Assembly: GCF_042879035.1 (NCBI RefSeq)
Contig: NZ_JBIAOU010000002.1
Span: 186,001 to 250,000, forward strand
Source: Rhodococcus_G sp042879035
Lineage (GTDB): Bacteria > Actinomycetota > Actinomycetes > Mycobacteriales > Mycobacteriaceae
Direction of reading: 5' to 3'
DNA: 64,000 nt
In this document: positions 8,194 to 17,582 of the stretch, piece by piece
Position numbering within the stretch: the stretch's first letter is position 1
Layout of the letters: every line of letters starts with the position of its first letter
The notes under the pieces: model-generated
Databases searched by the model: none
Told to the model about the DNA's origin: nothing
Seen by the model: the letters and a program-made list of their open reading frames with translations, nothing else
Translations under genes and position numbers: made by a program

Positions 8194-9045
8194 ATGGCCT
8201 TCGCGTTGACCGGCAAGTTCCAGGGCACCCGCCGGCGGATCCGCAGAATGTCCGTCGCCGTCGACACCGTCGGCGAGCAGGCGATCTTCTTCTGGCGTGC
8301 ACTCGTCTGGGCACCCCGTGCGCTCGTGCACTACCGGAAGGAGACGATCCGGCTGATCGCCGAGATCAGCATGGGGACCGGTGCTCTCGCCGTCATCGGC
8401 GGCACCGTCGTCATCGTCGGTTTTCTCACCCTGTTCGCCGGCGGCACCATCGCCGTCCAGGGTTACAGTTCGCTCGGCAACATCGGCGTCGAGGCACTCA
8501 CCGGCTTCTTCGCCGCCTTCATCAACGTGCGGATCGCGGCACCGGTGATCGCCGGCATCGGCCTGGCCGCCACGATCGGCGCCGGGTCCACGGCCCAACT
8601 CGGGGCGATGCGGGTCTCCGAGGAGATCGACGCGCTCGAGGTGATGGCGATCCCGTCGATCCCCTACCTCGTCAGCACCCGGGTGATGGCCGGAATGATC
8701 GCGATCGTCCCCCTCTACTCCCTGGCGGTCGTCGCGTCGTTCGTGGCGAGCCGCTTCGCGACCGTGGTGCTGTACGGGCAGTCGTCCGGTGTCTACGACC
8801 ACTACTTCTCGACGTTCCTGATCCCCACCGACATCCTGTGGTCGTTCGCCCAGGCGATCGTGATGGCACTGGCCGTCATGCTGATCCACACCTACTACGG
8901 CTTCAACGCCAGTGGCGGACCGGTCGGTGTCGGCGTCGCCGTCGGCAACGCGGTGCGGATGTCGCTGATCGCGGTCGTCACCGTGACCCTGCTGCTCTCA
9001 CTCGCCATCTACGGCGGGTCCGGCAACTTCAACCTCTCGGGATAG
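8194..9045 (+). CDS. yrbE4B: YrbE4B, permease subunit of the Mce4 steroid importer
   Basis: This is a 283-aa MlaE-family permease, the second channel subunit. An N-terminal amphipathic region precedes about five membrane segments. The conserved loop SEEIDALEVMAIPSIPYLVS near residue 145 matches the equivalent loop of YrbE4A. It starts four bases after yrbE4A and ends five bases before mce4A, so it is co-transcribed. Nothing in it looks damaged. Confidence 0.92.
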   Translation: MAFALTGKFQGTRRRIRRMSVAVDTVGEQAIFFWRALVWAPRALVHYRKETIRLIAEISMGTGALAVIGGTVVIVGFLTLFAGGTIAVQGYSSLGNIGVEALTGFFAAFINVRIAAPVIAGIGLAATIGAGSTAQLGAMRVSEEIDALEVMAIPSIPYLVSTRVMAGMIAIVPLYSLAVVASFVASRFATVVLYGQSSGVYDHYFSTFLIPTDILWSFAQAIVMALAVMLIHTYYGFNASGGPVGVGVAVGNAVRMSLIAVVTVTLLLSLAIYGGSGNFNLSG

Positions 9046-9050
9046 CGCGC

Positions 9051-10232
9051 ATGACCGACTCCTCGTGGAAGAAGAAGCTCGCCGCGCTGATCCTGGTCGG
9101 CGGCCTCGTCGCTGTCGTCGCCGTCGCGCTGACCATGTTCTCCGGCGGATTCACCAGCACCGAACCGGTGACCGTGACCGCCGATCGGGCCGGCCTGGTC
9201 ATGGATCCGCAGGCGAAGGTGAAGATGCGTGGCGTGGAGGTCGGCCGGGTCGGGTCCATCGACGAGGTGGACGGCCAGGCCGTGCTCCACCTCGACATGG
9301 ATCCCGATCAACTGGAACTGATTCCGTCGAACTCGACGGTGGAGATCAAGTCCACCACGGTGTTCGGTGCCAAGTACGTCAACTTCGTGGTGCCCGAACA
9401 CCCGTCGTCGCAGTCGCTGGCACCGGGCACGAACGTCGCCGCCACCTCGGTCACCGTCGAATTCAACACCCTGTTCCAGCACCTGTCGGAGCTGTTGCAG
9501 CAGATCGAGCCGGAGAAACTCAACGCCACCCTGGGTGCCGTCTCCGACGCGCTGAACGGCCGCGGCGACGAACTCGGTCAGCTGCTCGCCGACACCCACT
9601 CGTACCTGAAGGAGCTCAATCCCTCACTGCCGCAGCTGCAGCAGGACCTGGCCGCCGCGGCCACGGTCGCCGACACCTACGCCGACGTCACCCCCGACCT
9701 GATGACGTTGTTGGCCAACGCGACCGTGACGAGCGGCAGCATCGTCGCGGAGCAGGCCAACCTGAACCTGCTGCTGATGAACGTCACCGGACTGGCGAAC
9801 ACCGCGAACCAGGTGCTCACGGACAACGAGGCGGATCTCACGCAGTCGCTCGCGCTGCTCGAACCGACGACCGCGCTCGCCGCCGAGTACTCCCCGAGCC
9901 TCGCCTGCCTGATCGTCGGACTGAACAACGTCCGCCCGATCGCCGAGGAACTCGAGGGGGGCAACCAGCCCGGTTTCGCGTTGAGCGCCAGCTTCATCCC
10001 CGGTGAGGCGCCCTACACCTACCCGACGGACCTGCCCAAGGTGAACGCGTCCGGCGGCCCGAACTGCTGGGGTCTGCCCAACTTCGACCCGAATCGGGAC
10101 GGCAACGCGAAGTTCGTCGTCGCCGACACCGGCACGGTGCCGTACGTCCCGTCCACGACGGCGTCGCTGAACGTGCCCAAGATGTTCCAGTGGCTGTACG
10201 CGGGTGTCGCGCCGCAGGGAGGGCAGAACTGA
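9051..10232 (+). CDS. mce4A: Mce4A, steroid-binding Mce protein
   Basis: This is a 393-aa Mce-family protein. One N-terminal membrane anchor (residues 10-30, LAALILVGGLVAVVAVALTM) is followed by the MCE/MlaD beta-barrel domain (about 35-110, with VKMRGVEVGRVGSI). A long helical region follows (about 130-290), then a C-terminal tail with a PNCWGLPNF segment. Six different Mce subunits A-F are thought to form a hexamer whose helices make a lipid tunnel across the periplasm; Mce4 systems carry cholesterol. The ATG at 9051 was chosen because it starts just before the anchor. The stop overlaps the mce4B start by one base (TGATG). Confidence 0.92.
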   Translation: MTDSSWKKKLAALILVGGLVAVVAVALTMFSGGFTSTEPVTVTADRAGLVMDPQAKVKMRGVEVGRVGSIDEVDGQAVLHLDMDPDQLELIPSNSTVEIKSTTVFGAKYVNFVVPEHPSSQSLAPGTNVAATSVTVEFNTLFQHLSELLQQIEPEKLNATLGAVSDALNGRGDELGQLLADTHSYLKELNPSLPQLQQDLAAAATVADTYADVTPDLMTLLANATVTSGSIVAEQANLNLLLMNVTGLANTANQVLTDNEADLTQSLALLEPTTALAAEYSPSLACLIVGLNNVRPIAEELEGGNQPGFALSASFIPGEAPYTYPTDLPKVNASGGPNCWGLPNFDPNRDGNAKFVVADTGTVPYVPSTTASLNVPKMFQWLYAGVAPQGGQN

Positions 10233-11257
10233 TGCGCCCGACCGCGATCAAGCTGCTCGTCTTCACCACCGTGATGGTGCTGATCTTCGCCGGCCTCGCC
10301 GTCGTCTTCAGCCAGTTCCGCTTCAGTACCAGCAACGGGTACCACGCCGAGTTCACCAGCGCCTCGGGGCTCGCGGCCGGGGACAAGGTGCGGATCGCAG
10401 GCGTCCCGGTCGGGTCGGTGACGAAGGTCGAGGTCGGCCCCGAGAACCAGGCACAGGTCGCGTTCGACGTGGACAGCGAGTACCCGCTGTTCGAGAGCAC
10501 CCGCGCCACCGTCCGGTACGAGAACCTCGTCGGTGACCGCTACCTCGAGCTCCTCGAGGGCGCCGGGTCGTCGGCGATCCTCGTCGACGGCGGCACGATT
10601 CCCGAGTCGCAGACGTCGCCCGCGCTGGACCTCGACCTGCTGCTCGGCGGGTTCAAGCCGCTGCTGCGGGGTCTGAACGCGGACCAGGTGAACGACCTGA
10701 CCGGCGCGCTGCTGCAGGTGCTGCAGGGGCAGGGCGGGACGCTGGTCTCGCTGCTCGGCAGCACCAGTTCGTTCACCGCCACGCTCGCGGACCGGGACCA
10801 GCTGATCGGTGACGTGATCACCAACCTGAACACCACTCTGGAGACGATCAACGACCGCGGCGACCAGTTCTCGTCGACCGTCGATCAACTGCAGCAGCTG
10901 GTCAGCGGCCTGGCGCAGGATCGCGATCCGATCGGCGCCGCGATCCCCGAGATCGCCACCGCAACAGGGGATCTCGCGGATCTGCTCGAGGGTGCACGGC
11001 CCGATCTGCAGGCGACGATCGCGGGAGCGAACCAGGTGGCCACCCAGCTGGTCGCCGGGCAGGACCAGGTCGACTGGGTGCTCGAGCGACTTCCGGACGC
11101 CTACCGGAAGCTGATCCGCACCGGCGCCTACGGAAGCTTCTTCCAGTTCTACACGTGCTCGGTCAAGTTCAAGTTCTCCGGACCGGACGGTCAGGAGTTG
11201 CACGTCGAGCTGCCGACCACTCCGACGCAGACGACCGGGAGGTGCGCGTTCCGATGA
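10232..11257 (+). CDS. mce4B: Mce4B, Mce-family subunit
   Basis: This is a 341-aa Mce protein. An N-terminal anchor (residues 5-25) is followed by the MCE domain (about 35-115, with ASGLAAGDKVRIAGVPVG), a helical needle region of heptad-like sequence (about 130-290), and a short tail containing a cysteine pair that could be disulphide-bonded (YTCSVKF and RCAFR at the end). The ATG at 10232 overlaps the mce4A stop. The role is one of six non-identical subunits of the sterol conduit. Confidence 0.92.
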   Translation: MRPTAIKLLVFTTVMVLIFAGLAVVFSQFRFSTSNGYHAEFTSASGLAAGDKVRIAGVPVGSVTKVEVGPENQAQVAFDVDSEYPLFESTRATVRYENLVGDRYLELLEGAGSSAILVDGGTIPESQTSPALDLDLLLGGFKPLLRGLNADQVNDLTGALLQVLQGQGGTLVSLLGSTSSFTATLADRDQLIGDVITNLNTTLETINDRGDQFSSTVDQLQQLVSGLAQDRDPIGAAIPEIATATGDLADLLEGARPDLQATIAGANQVATQLVAGQDQVDWVLERLPDAYRKLIRTGAYGSFFQFYTCSVKFKFSGPDGQELHVELPTTPTQTTGRCAFR

Positions 11258-12306
11258 CCACACGCGAACGAAACCCCGTCCAGATCGGCGTCATCGGCAT
11301 CGTCGTCGCGGCCGCCCTGGTGTTGGCCGGCCTGCAGTACGACCGGCTGCCGTTCATCGCGGGCGGTGTCCGCTACGACGCGTACTTCGCGGACGCGGGC
11401 GGCCTGCTCACCGGCGACTACGTGACGGTTGCCGGGGTGAACGTCGGCAAGGTCGAGAAGGTCGAACTGGACGGCACCGACGTGCTCGTGCGGTTCTCGG
11501 TGGACGAGGGCATCCGACTCGGAGACAGCACCCGCGCCGACATCAAGACCAACACCATTCTGGGGCGCAAGTCCCTCGAGGTGACCCCGGAGGGAGCCGA
11601 GACGATGCCGGTCGGTGGCGCGATCCCGCTGGAGCGCACCAACTCTCCGTACTCGCTCAATGACGCCCTCGGCGATCTGACGACGACCGTGTCGGAACTG
11701 GACACCGACCAGCTCAACGACGCCCTGAACGCGACGTCGGACGCGCTGGCCGACACCCCGCCGGAACTGCGGACCGCGCTCGACGGCGTCTCGCGTCTGT
11801 CCGCCAGCCTCAACTCGCGCGACGAGGCGCTCGAGGACCTGCTGGCCCGCGCCGAGAGCGTGACGGGCATCCTCGCCGCCCGCAGCGACCAGATCAACGC
11901 CCTCATCGTGGACGGCAACGATCTGCTCGGCGAACTGGATCGGCGCCGTGCCGCGATCAGCGAGCTGATCAGCAACGTCTCGTCCGTCTCGCGTCAGCTC
12001 ACCGGCCTCGTCCAGGACAACGAGCAGCAGTTGAAGCCGACGCTGGACAAGCTCAACGCGACGGTGGACATCCTGCAGCGCAACCGGGACAACATCAGCC
12101 GGGCGCTCGACGGGCTCGGTCCGTACGCGACCGCGCTCGGCGAGGCCGTCAGCAGCGGACCGTTCTTCATGGCGTACGTGGCGAACTTCAGCGTCGGCGC
12201 GATGACCCAGACGTTCGTCGACTCGCTGGTGTGGCCGGAGCACGTGCCGCAGGACCTCCAGCAGTTCCCGCCGCTGAAGACCGAGCTCAAGGACCCGAAC
12301 CGATGA
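11254..12306 (+). CDS. mce4C: Mce4C, Mce-family subunit
   Basis: This is a 350-aa Mce protein with an anchor at residues 10-28 and an MCE domain around 35-120 (DAGGLLTGDYVTVAGVNVGK). A long coiled region rich in L-x-x-R/D-x-x heptads follows (140-300), then a short tail. Start ATG overlaps the mce4B stop by four bases (ATGA), and its own stop overlaps mce4D in the same way, implying translational coupling and fixed stoichiometry. No unusual substitutions were seen. Confidence 0.92.
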   Translation: MTTRERNPVQIGVIGIVVAAALVLAGLQYDRLPFIAGGVRYDAYFADAGGLLTGDYVTVAGVNVGKVEKVELDGTDVLVRFSVDEGIRLGDSTRADIKTNTILGRKSLEVTPEGAETMPVGGAIPLERTNSPYSLNDALGDLTTTVSELDTDQLNDALNATSDALADTPPELRTALDGVSRLSASLNSRDEALEDLLARAESVTGILAARSDQINALIVDGNDLLGELDRRRAAISELISNVSSVSRQLTGLVQDNEQQLKPTLDKLNATVDILQRNRDNISRALDGLGPYATALGEAVSSGPFFMAYVANFSVGAMTQTFVDSLVWPEHVPQDLQQFPPLKTELKDPNR

Positions 12307-13589
12307 GCGTGCAGAGTACGTCCGCGAAGCGGTGGCTGGTCGGCGGAGGGGTCGCCCTCGTCGTCGCCGCGGTCGCCGCCGCCGCGATCCTGTTCTTCGT
12401 CCCCGGCCTGGGGAAGAACACGATCACCGCCGAGTTCCCGACCACCACAGGGCTGTACGCGGGCGACGACGTCCGGGTGCTGGGCGTCAAGGTCGGCACC
12501 ATCGAGAGCATCGATCCGAACGGAACCGGTGCGACGGTCGTGATGCACGTAGATCGTTCGGTGGAGATCCCTGCCGACGCCGCCGCCGTGATCGTCGCGC
12601 CCAGCCTGGTCGCCGCGCGCTTCGTCCAGCTCACACCGGTCTACACCGGAGGCGAGACGATGAGCGACGGCGCGCGGATCCCGGTGGAGCGCACCGCGGT
12701 TCCCGTCGAATGGGACGAGATCAAGACGGAGCTGGCGAAGCTGTCCGAGGCCCTCGGGCCGCAGGGCGCCGCCGACCAGGGTTCGCTCGGACGGTTCGTC
12801 GACACCGCCGCCGCGAACCTCGACGGCAACGGGGAGGCGCTGCGGTCCACCCTGCGCGAGCTGTCGGACACCATGAAGCTGCTCTCGGACGGACGGACCG
12901 ACCTGTTCGGCACCGTCCGGAACCTGCAGGCGTTCGTGTCCGCGCTGGCGGCGAGCAACGAGCAGATCGTGCAGTTCGGCGGACGGCTCGCGTCGGTGTC
13001 GTCGCTGCTGGCCGACACCAGTGACGAACTGGGCACCGCACTGGGCGATCTCGACGTCGCGTTGGGCGACGTGCAGCGCTTCGTCGCGGAGAACCGGGAC
13101 TCGCTCAGCGAACAGGTCGGCCGCCTCGCCGACGCCACCACGGTGCTGGCCCAGAAACGCCCCCAGCTCGAGCAGGTCCTGCACGTGGCCCCGAATGCGC
13201 TGGCCAACTTCAACAACATCTACAGCCCCGCGCAGGGGTCGTTGAACGGCGCGATCGCACTGAGCAACGCGGGCAACCCGATCAACATGGTGTGCGGTCT
13301 GATCTCCGGGCTGGAGGCGAACGACTCCGACCGCAGCGCGGACCTGTGCGCGCAGTACCTCGGCCCGGTGCTGAACTCGGTCGCGATGAACTACCCGGGC
13401 TTCCTGACCAATCCGGCGATCGCGGCGAACGCCCGGCCCGACCAGATCGCCTACTCACCGCCGAGCCTGGCCGGTCAGGTCGCGCCGCGGCAGGAGGCCA
13501 CCTCCATCGCGGGCCCCCTCGCCGCCATGCCGACGGTGAACGTGCCGGCCGATCTCGGGGCCCTGCTCAACCCGGGAGGTGGGCGATGA
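12303..13589 (+). CDS. mce4D: Mce4D, Mce-family subunit
   Basis: This is a 428-aa Mce protein. The membrane anchor lies at residues 12-35. The MCE domain covers about 38-120 (TTGLYAGDDVRVLGVKVG), and the helical region about 140-300. A proline/alanine-richer tail includes an NMVCGLISGL segment with conserved-looking cysteines. Four-base ATGA overlaps with both neighbours. Confidence 0.92.
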   Translation: MSVQSTSAKRWLVGGGVALVVAAVAAAAILFFVPGLGKNTITAEFPTTTGLYAGDDVRVLGVKVGTIESIDPNGTGATVVMHVDRSVEIPADAAAVIVAPSLVAARFVQLTPVYTGGETMSDGARIPVERTAVPVEWDEIKTELAKLSEALGPQGAADQGSLGRFVDTAAANLDGNGEALRSTLRELSDTMKLLSDGRTDLFGTVRNLQAFVSALAASNEQIVQFGGRLASVSSLLADTSDELGTALGDLDVALGDVQRFVAENRDSLSEQVGRLADATTVLAQKRPQLEQVLHVAPNALANFNNIYSPAQGSLNGAIALSNAGNPINMVCGLISGLEANDSDRSADLCAQYLGPVLNSVAMNYPGFLTNPAIAANARPDQIAYSPPSLAGQVAPRQEATSIAGPLAAMPTVNVPADLGALLNPGGGR

Positions 13590-14818
13590 TCCGGCGGGGA
13601 CGGCGCCGCGCCGGTGCGGCCGCGGTCGCGGTCGCGACGGTGCTGACGCTGACCCTGAGCGCGTGCGAATGGGAGGGCCTCAACTCGGTGCCGCTGCCCG
13701 GCACCGAGGGCGGTGGGGAGGGCGCGTACACGGTCACGATCGAGATGCCGAACGTGACCACCCTGTCGGAGAATTCGCCGGTGCGCGTGAACGACGTGAC
13801 GGTCGGAACCGTCACCGGCATCGAGGTGCAGGGCTGGCACGCGGAGGTCACCGTCTCGTTGAACCAGGATGTGGAGCTGCCTGCCAACGCGGTCGCGAGA
13901 ATCGGGCAGACCAGCCTGCTCGGGTCGCAGCACCTGGAGCTCGCGCCGCCGCCGGGCATCGCCCCGGAGGGCACCCTCGAGGACGGCGACGTCATCCCGC
14001 TCGAGCGGGCGGGCGCCTACCCCACGACCGAGCAGACGCTGTCGTCACTGTCGGTGGTGCTCAACGGCGGTGGGCTGGCGCAGATCAACGACATCACCCG
14101 TGAGCTGAACGCGGCGCTGGGTGGCCGGGAGGAGTCGATCCGGGACCTGCTGCCGCAGCTCGACCAGCTCGTCGGGAGCCTGGATGCACAACGCGGCGAG
14201 ATCATCTCGGCGATGGAGGGCATCGACCGGCTGGCGAGCACGGTGAACCAGCAGACCGAGACGCTGACCGCGGCCCTCGACGGGATCCCGCCCGCGCTCG
14301 AGGTCCTCGTCGCGCAGCGGCAGAACCTCACCACCGCACTCGTCGCGCTCGGAAACCTCAGCACGACGGCGACGCGCGTCATCAACGAGAGCGGATCCGA
14401 TCTGGAGGCGAACCTGGCTTCGCTCGCACCGCTGCTCGACCAGTTGGCCAGCACCGGCAACGCACTCACCGACGTGCTCTCGCTGCTGCTGACCTTCCCG
14501 TTCGCGATGAAGAACATGGACCAGGTGTTCCGCGGTGACTACGCCAACCTGATGATGATGATCGACCTCACCAACACGCGGCTCGATGCGAACTTCCTGA
14601 CCGGGACCGGTCTGGCGGGCCGGCTCGGCGGAGTCGAGGGCGCACTGGGCACCCTGGCCGGCGTCGCCGGTCAGGCGACCGACCCACTGCAGATCCCCGC
14701 GCCGCGCGCACCCGACGTCATCCAGTCCGAGCCCACACCCGCCCCCGCGCCGGTGATTCCGGGACTGCCGCAGATCCAGATACCCGGACTGCCTCAGCTG
14801 GGAGGCCAGACGCCATGA
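13586..14818 (+). CDS. mce4E: Mce4E, lipoprotein Mce-family subunit
   Basis: This is a 410-aa Mce protein made as a lipoprotein. A signal peptide of about 28 residues ends in the lipobox LTLSAC, so the mature protein should be lipid-anchored on the outer face of the membrane, as is typical for the E subunit of Mce systems (LprN in mycobacteria). The MCE domain runs from about residue 45 to 130 (SENSPVRVNDVTVGTVTGI), then a helical region and a proline-rich tail (QIPGLPQIQIPGLPQL-like). Coupled by four-base overlaps to mce4D and mce4F. Confidence 0.92.
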   Translation: MIRRGRRRAGAAAVAVATVLTLTLSACEWEGLNSVPLPGTEGGGEGAYTVTIEMPNVTTLSENSPVRVNDVTVGTVTGIEVQGWHAEVTVSLNQDVELPANAVARIGQTSLLGSQHLELAPPPGIAPEGTLEDGDVIPLERAGAYPTTEQTLSSLSVVLNGGGLAQINDITRELNAALGGREESIRDLLPQLDQLVGSLDAQRGEIISAMEGIDRLASTVNQQTETLTAALDGIPPALEVLVAQRQNLTTALVALGNLSTTATRVINESGSDLEANLASLAPLLDQLASTGNALTDVLSLLLTFPFAMKNMDQVFRGDYANLMMMIDLTNTRLDANFLTGTGLAGRLGGVEGALGTLAGVAGQATDPLQIPAPRAPDVIQSEPTPAPAPVIPGLPQIQIPGLPQLGGQTP

Positions 14819-16233
14819 TGCTCACGAAGTTCGTCCGCGTCCAGTTGGTGATCTTCTCGATCCTGACGGTGATCGGGCTGGTGGTGATGGCCACCCAGTA
14901 CGTGCGACTGCCCGCGCTGTTCGGTGTCGGGCAGATCGCGGTCACGGTGCAGCTCCCCTCGACCGGTGGGCTGTACCCGCACGCGAACGTCGCGTTCCGC
15001 GGCACCAACATCGGCAAGGTCGAGGACGTGGTGCTGACCACGGACGGGGTCGACGCGACCCTGTCGATCGGCAGCGGGTACGACATCCCCGCGGATCTCG
15101 ATGCCGCGGTCAAGAGTGTGTCGGCGATCGGTGAGCAGTACGTGGATCTGATCCCGCGAACCGATTCCGGGCCGTACCTGTCCGACGGCGACGTGATACC
15201 GATCGACCGGACGACGGTGCCCCAGGACGTCGGGGCGATGCTCGACCAGGCCGACGAACTCGTCGCGAGCATCTCGAACACGCGGTTGCGGACCGTGGTC
15301 GACGAGTCGTTCAAGGCGTTCAACGGTGCCGGGCCCGACCTGCAGCAACTGATCGACTCGGCCCGGCTGTTCGTGCAGGAGGCCGACGAGAACGTCGACG
15401 CCACGAAGACGCTGATCGACCAGGCGGGTGCACTGCTCGACACCCAGGTGGTGACCAGCGACGCGATCCGTTCGTGGACAGCGGATCTGGTGACCTTCAG
15501 CAACCGGCTGCGCGCCAGTGATCCGCAGATCCGGTCCCTGCTCGAGCGGGGACCGTCGGCGGCGGCGGAGGCGACCGAGCTGTTCCAGCAGTTGCAGCCG
15601 ACGCTGCCGGTGCTGCTGGCGAACCTGGTCAGTGTCGGCGAGGTCGGTGTCATCTACAACAAGAGCATCGAACAGGTGATGGTGATCTACCCGCCGCTGG
15701 TCGCCGGACTGATGACCGCGGCCCTGACCGGGCCCCGCGAGGACGGCGCGATCGTCAACTTCAACCTCGAGGCCAACGACCCACCCCCGTGCACCACCGG
15801 ATTCGTCCCGGCCGACCAGTGGCGACCGGGCGACGACGTGTCCGTTCCGGACACCCCGCCGGACCTGTTCTGCAAGGTGGCGCCGGACGATCCGAGCGCC
15901 GTCCGGGGTGCGCGGAACTACCCGTGCATGGAGTACCCGGGACTGCGCGGCCCGTCACCCGAGGTGTGCCGGAGCGAGGCCGGATACGTTGCGCAGGGCA
16001 ACAATCCGCCGAACGGGCCCGTCCAGGATCCGTCTGTACCCTCGTACACGACGGCTCCGGCGTCCTACGACGGAGCCGTGGGGGTGCCCGCGACGGCGCG
16101 TCCGTACGACCCGACGACCGGTAAGTACGTCGGGCCCGACGGCCGCCTGTACGCCCAGCCAGCGCTGGCGCCGGGCGGAAAAGCAAGGGAGGACACGACG
16201 TGGCAGACGATGATGACACGTCAGCAGGGCTGA
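14815..16233 (+). CDS. mce4F: Mce4F, Mce-family subunit
   Basis: This is a 472-aa Mce protein, the last of the six. An N-terminal anchor (residues 8-27) and an MCE domain (about 38-120, PSTGGLYPHANVAFRGTNIG) are followed by the helical region. A long C-terminal extension from about residue 320 contains several cysteines (PPPCTTGF, FCKVAPDD, YPCMEYPG, EVCRSEAG) that could form disulphides, then a glycine/proline/tyrosine-rich tail. The last 34 bases overlap the next gene in another frame. Confidence 0.92.
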   Translation: MMLTKFVRVQLVIFSILTVIGLVVMATQYVRLPALFGVGQIAVTVQLPSTGGLYPHANVAFRGTNIGKVEDVVLTTDGVDATLSIGSGYDIPADLDAAVKSVSAIGEQYVDLIPRTDSGPYLSDGDVIPIDRTTVPQDVGAMLDQADELVASISNTRLRTVVDESFKAFNGAGPDLQQLIDSARLFVQEADENVDATKTLIDQAGALLDTQVVTSDAIRSWTADLVTFSNRLRASDPQIRSLLERGPSAAAEATELFQQLQPTLPVLLANLVSVGEVGVIYNKSIEQVMVIYPPLVAGLMTAALTGPREDGAIVNFNLEANDPPPCTTGFVPADQWRPGDDVSVPDTPPDLFCKVAPDDPSAVRGARNYPCMEYPGLRGPSPEVCRSEAGYVAQGNNPPNGPVQDPSVPSYTTAPASYDGAVGVPATARPYDPTTGKYVGPDGRLYAQPALAPGGKAREDTTWQTMMTRQQG

Positions 16234-17009
16234 CAACCGGCACCAGGCCGCCCGCGCGGCGGCGGGCCAGTCGCAGCGCGGGACCGCCGAAGGAACAGCA
16301 GTCTCCGGCGACACCGGCCGCGGAGAAGTCCCCGGCGGCGGCAACCGTCGTGGACCGGCCGGACACGGCCGTGCCGGCACGGGAGCCGGGATCGTCGAAC
16401 GCCCCGGAGGTCGATGCAGAGAAGGCGGATTCCCTTGTGGTGCAATCGGTCGACGCCGGATCCGAAGGGAATGTCGAACCGGCCGAGGAGGGTCGGGGCG
16501 TCGAAGAACCCGTCCCCTCCGCCCGCTCGCGGAAGCGCCTGGCCGCATGGACCGGCGCGGCCGTGCTGATCGTGGCCCTGGTCGCCGCGTCGGTGTGGCT
16601 GCTGATCGAGCGGAACGCGGCCCACGAGCGGGACGCGCAACGGAACGCGTTCGTGCAGACCGCCCGTCAGACGGTGCTCAACCTGACCACGATCAAGCCG
16701 GAGACCGCGAAGGAGGACGTCGACCGCATCCTGGCCGGCGCGAGCGGGGAGTTCCGGTCCGAGTTCGACGGCCGCGAGGACCCCTTCGTCAGCGTCGTGC
16801 AGGAGGCCGGGGTGACCACGGTCGGCAAGATCCTCGAGTCGGGCCTCGAGAGTGAGGACGGGAACACGGCGAAGGTGCTCGTCGCCGCGCGCGCCGACGT
16901 CAGCACCCCCGACGGCACCCAGAACGGTCCGCGGGACTTCCGGATGCGCGTGACCGTGACCGACGACGGGGGCACCATGACGGCCTCGAAGGTGGAGTTC
17001 GTGCCATGA
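16200..17009 (+). CDS. Mce-associated membrane protein, first of pair
   Basis: This is a 269-aa Mce-associated (Mam/Mas-type) protein. Residues 1-110 are a disordered Pro/Ala/Glu-rich cytoplasmic tail. One membrane helix lies at about 115-137 (LAAWTGAAVLIVALVAASV), followed by an extracytoplasmic domain with a predicted NTF2-like alpha/beta pattern. Such proteins are encoded at the end of mce operons and stabilise or assist the importer. The GTG start lies 34 bp inside mce4F, an unusually long overlap for this operon, and the stop overlaps the next start by four bases. The N-terminal tail is longer than in most relatives. Confidence 0.83.
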   Translation: MADDDDTSAGLTTGTRPPARRRASRSAGPPKEQQSPATPAAEKSPAAATVVDRPDTAVPAREPGSSNAPEVDAEKADSLVVQSVDAGSEGNVEPAEEGRGVEEPVPSARSRKRLAAWTGAAVLIVALVAASVWLLIERNAAHERDAQRNAFVQTARQTVLNLTTIKPETAKEDVDRILAGASGEFRSEFDGREDPFVSVVQEAGVTTVGKILESGLESEDGNTAKVLVAARADVSTPDGTQNGPRDFRMRVTVTDDGGTMTASKVEFVP

Positions 17010-17575
17010 GCGATGTGGACAGGCAGCCGGAGCACACGGAGTCGAGTGAGGACGCGGTTACCGTGGAAAGTGCTGCAGTGACTGCGAACTCGACGGTACT
17101 GCCCAGGGTGCTCGCCGTGGTCACGGGCGTGGTGGTGGTCGCGCTCGCCGTGTTCGTCGGGATCCTCGCCAAGGGGTACCTGGAGGACCGGGCGACCGAA
17201 CAGGCCCGGATCGACGCGGTCGCGGCGGCGAGTCAGCAGGCCGCCGCGATGTTGTCGTACAACTACAACGAGGTCGACCAGCAGCTGGCCGCGGCGGCCG
17301 ACGGACTGACCGGTGACTTCAAGGCCGACTACACCACGCTGGTGGAGGAGACCATCGCTCCCGGCGCCAAGGAGAAGAAGCTGACCGTGCAGGCCACCGT
17401 ACAGGCCGGGTCGATCGTGTCCGCCACGACCGACGACGCCGTGGTGCTGCTCTTCGTCAACCAGATCACCACCAGCGCCGACGCGCCCGACGCCGCCACC
17501 ACCGGCAGCCGGGTCCGCATGGAGATGCACAAGGACGGCGACCGGTGGCTGACCGGCCGTCTCACCCCGGTCTAG
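17006..17575 (+). CDS. Mce-associated membrane protein, second of pair
   Basis: This is a 189-aa Mce-associated protein with a short cytoplasmic N-terminus, one membrane helix at about residues 32-55 (LPRVLAVVTGVVVVALAVFV) and an extracytoplasmic domain ending at KDGDRWLTGRLTPV. It is homologous in layout to the preceding gene but lacks the long tail. It is the last gene of the mce4 operon and ends seven bases from the convergent otsA stop. Function is inferred from operon position and family. Confidence 0.85.
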   Translation: MSDVDRQPEHTESSEDAVTVESAAVTANSTVLPRVLAVVTGVVVVALAVFVGILAKGYLEDRATEQARIDAVAAASQQAAAMLSYNYNEVDQQLAAAADGLTGDFKADYTTLVEETIAPGAKEKKLTVQATVQAGSIVSATTDDAVVLLFVNQITTSADAPDAATTGSRVRMEMHKDGDRWLTGRLTPV

Positions 17576-17582
17576 CCGGCCC

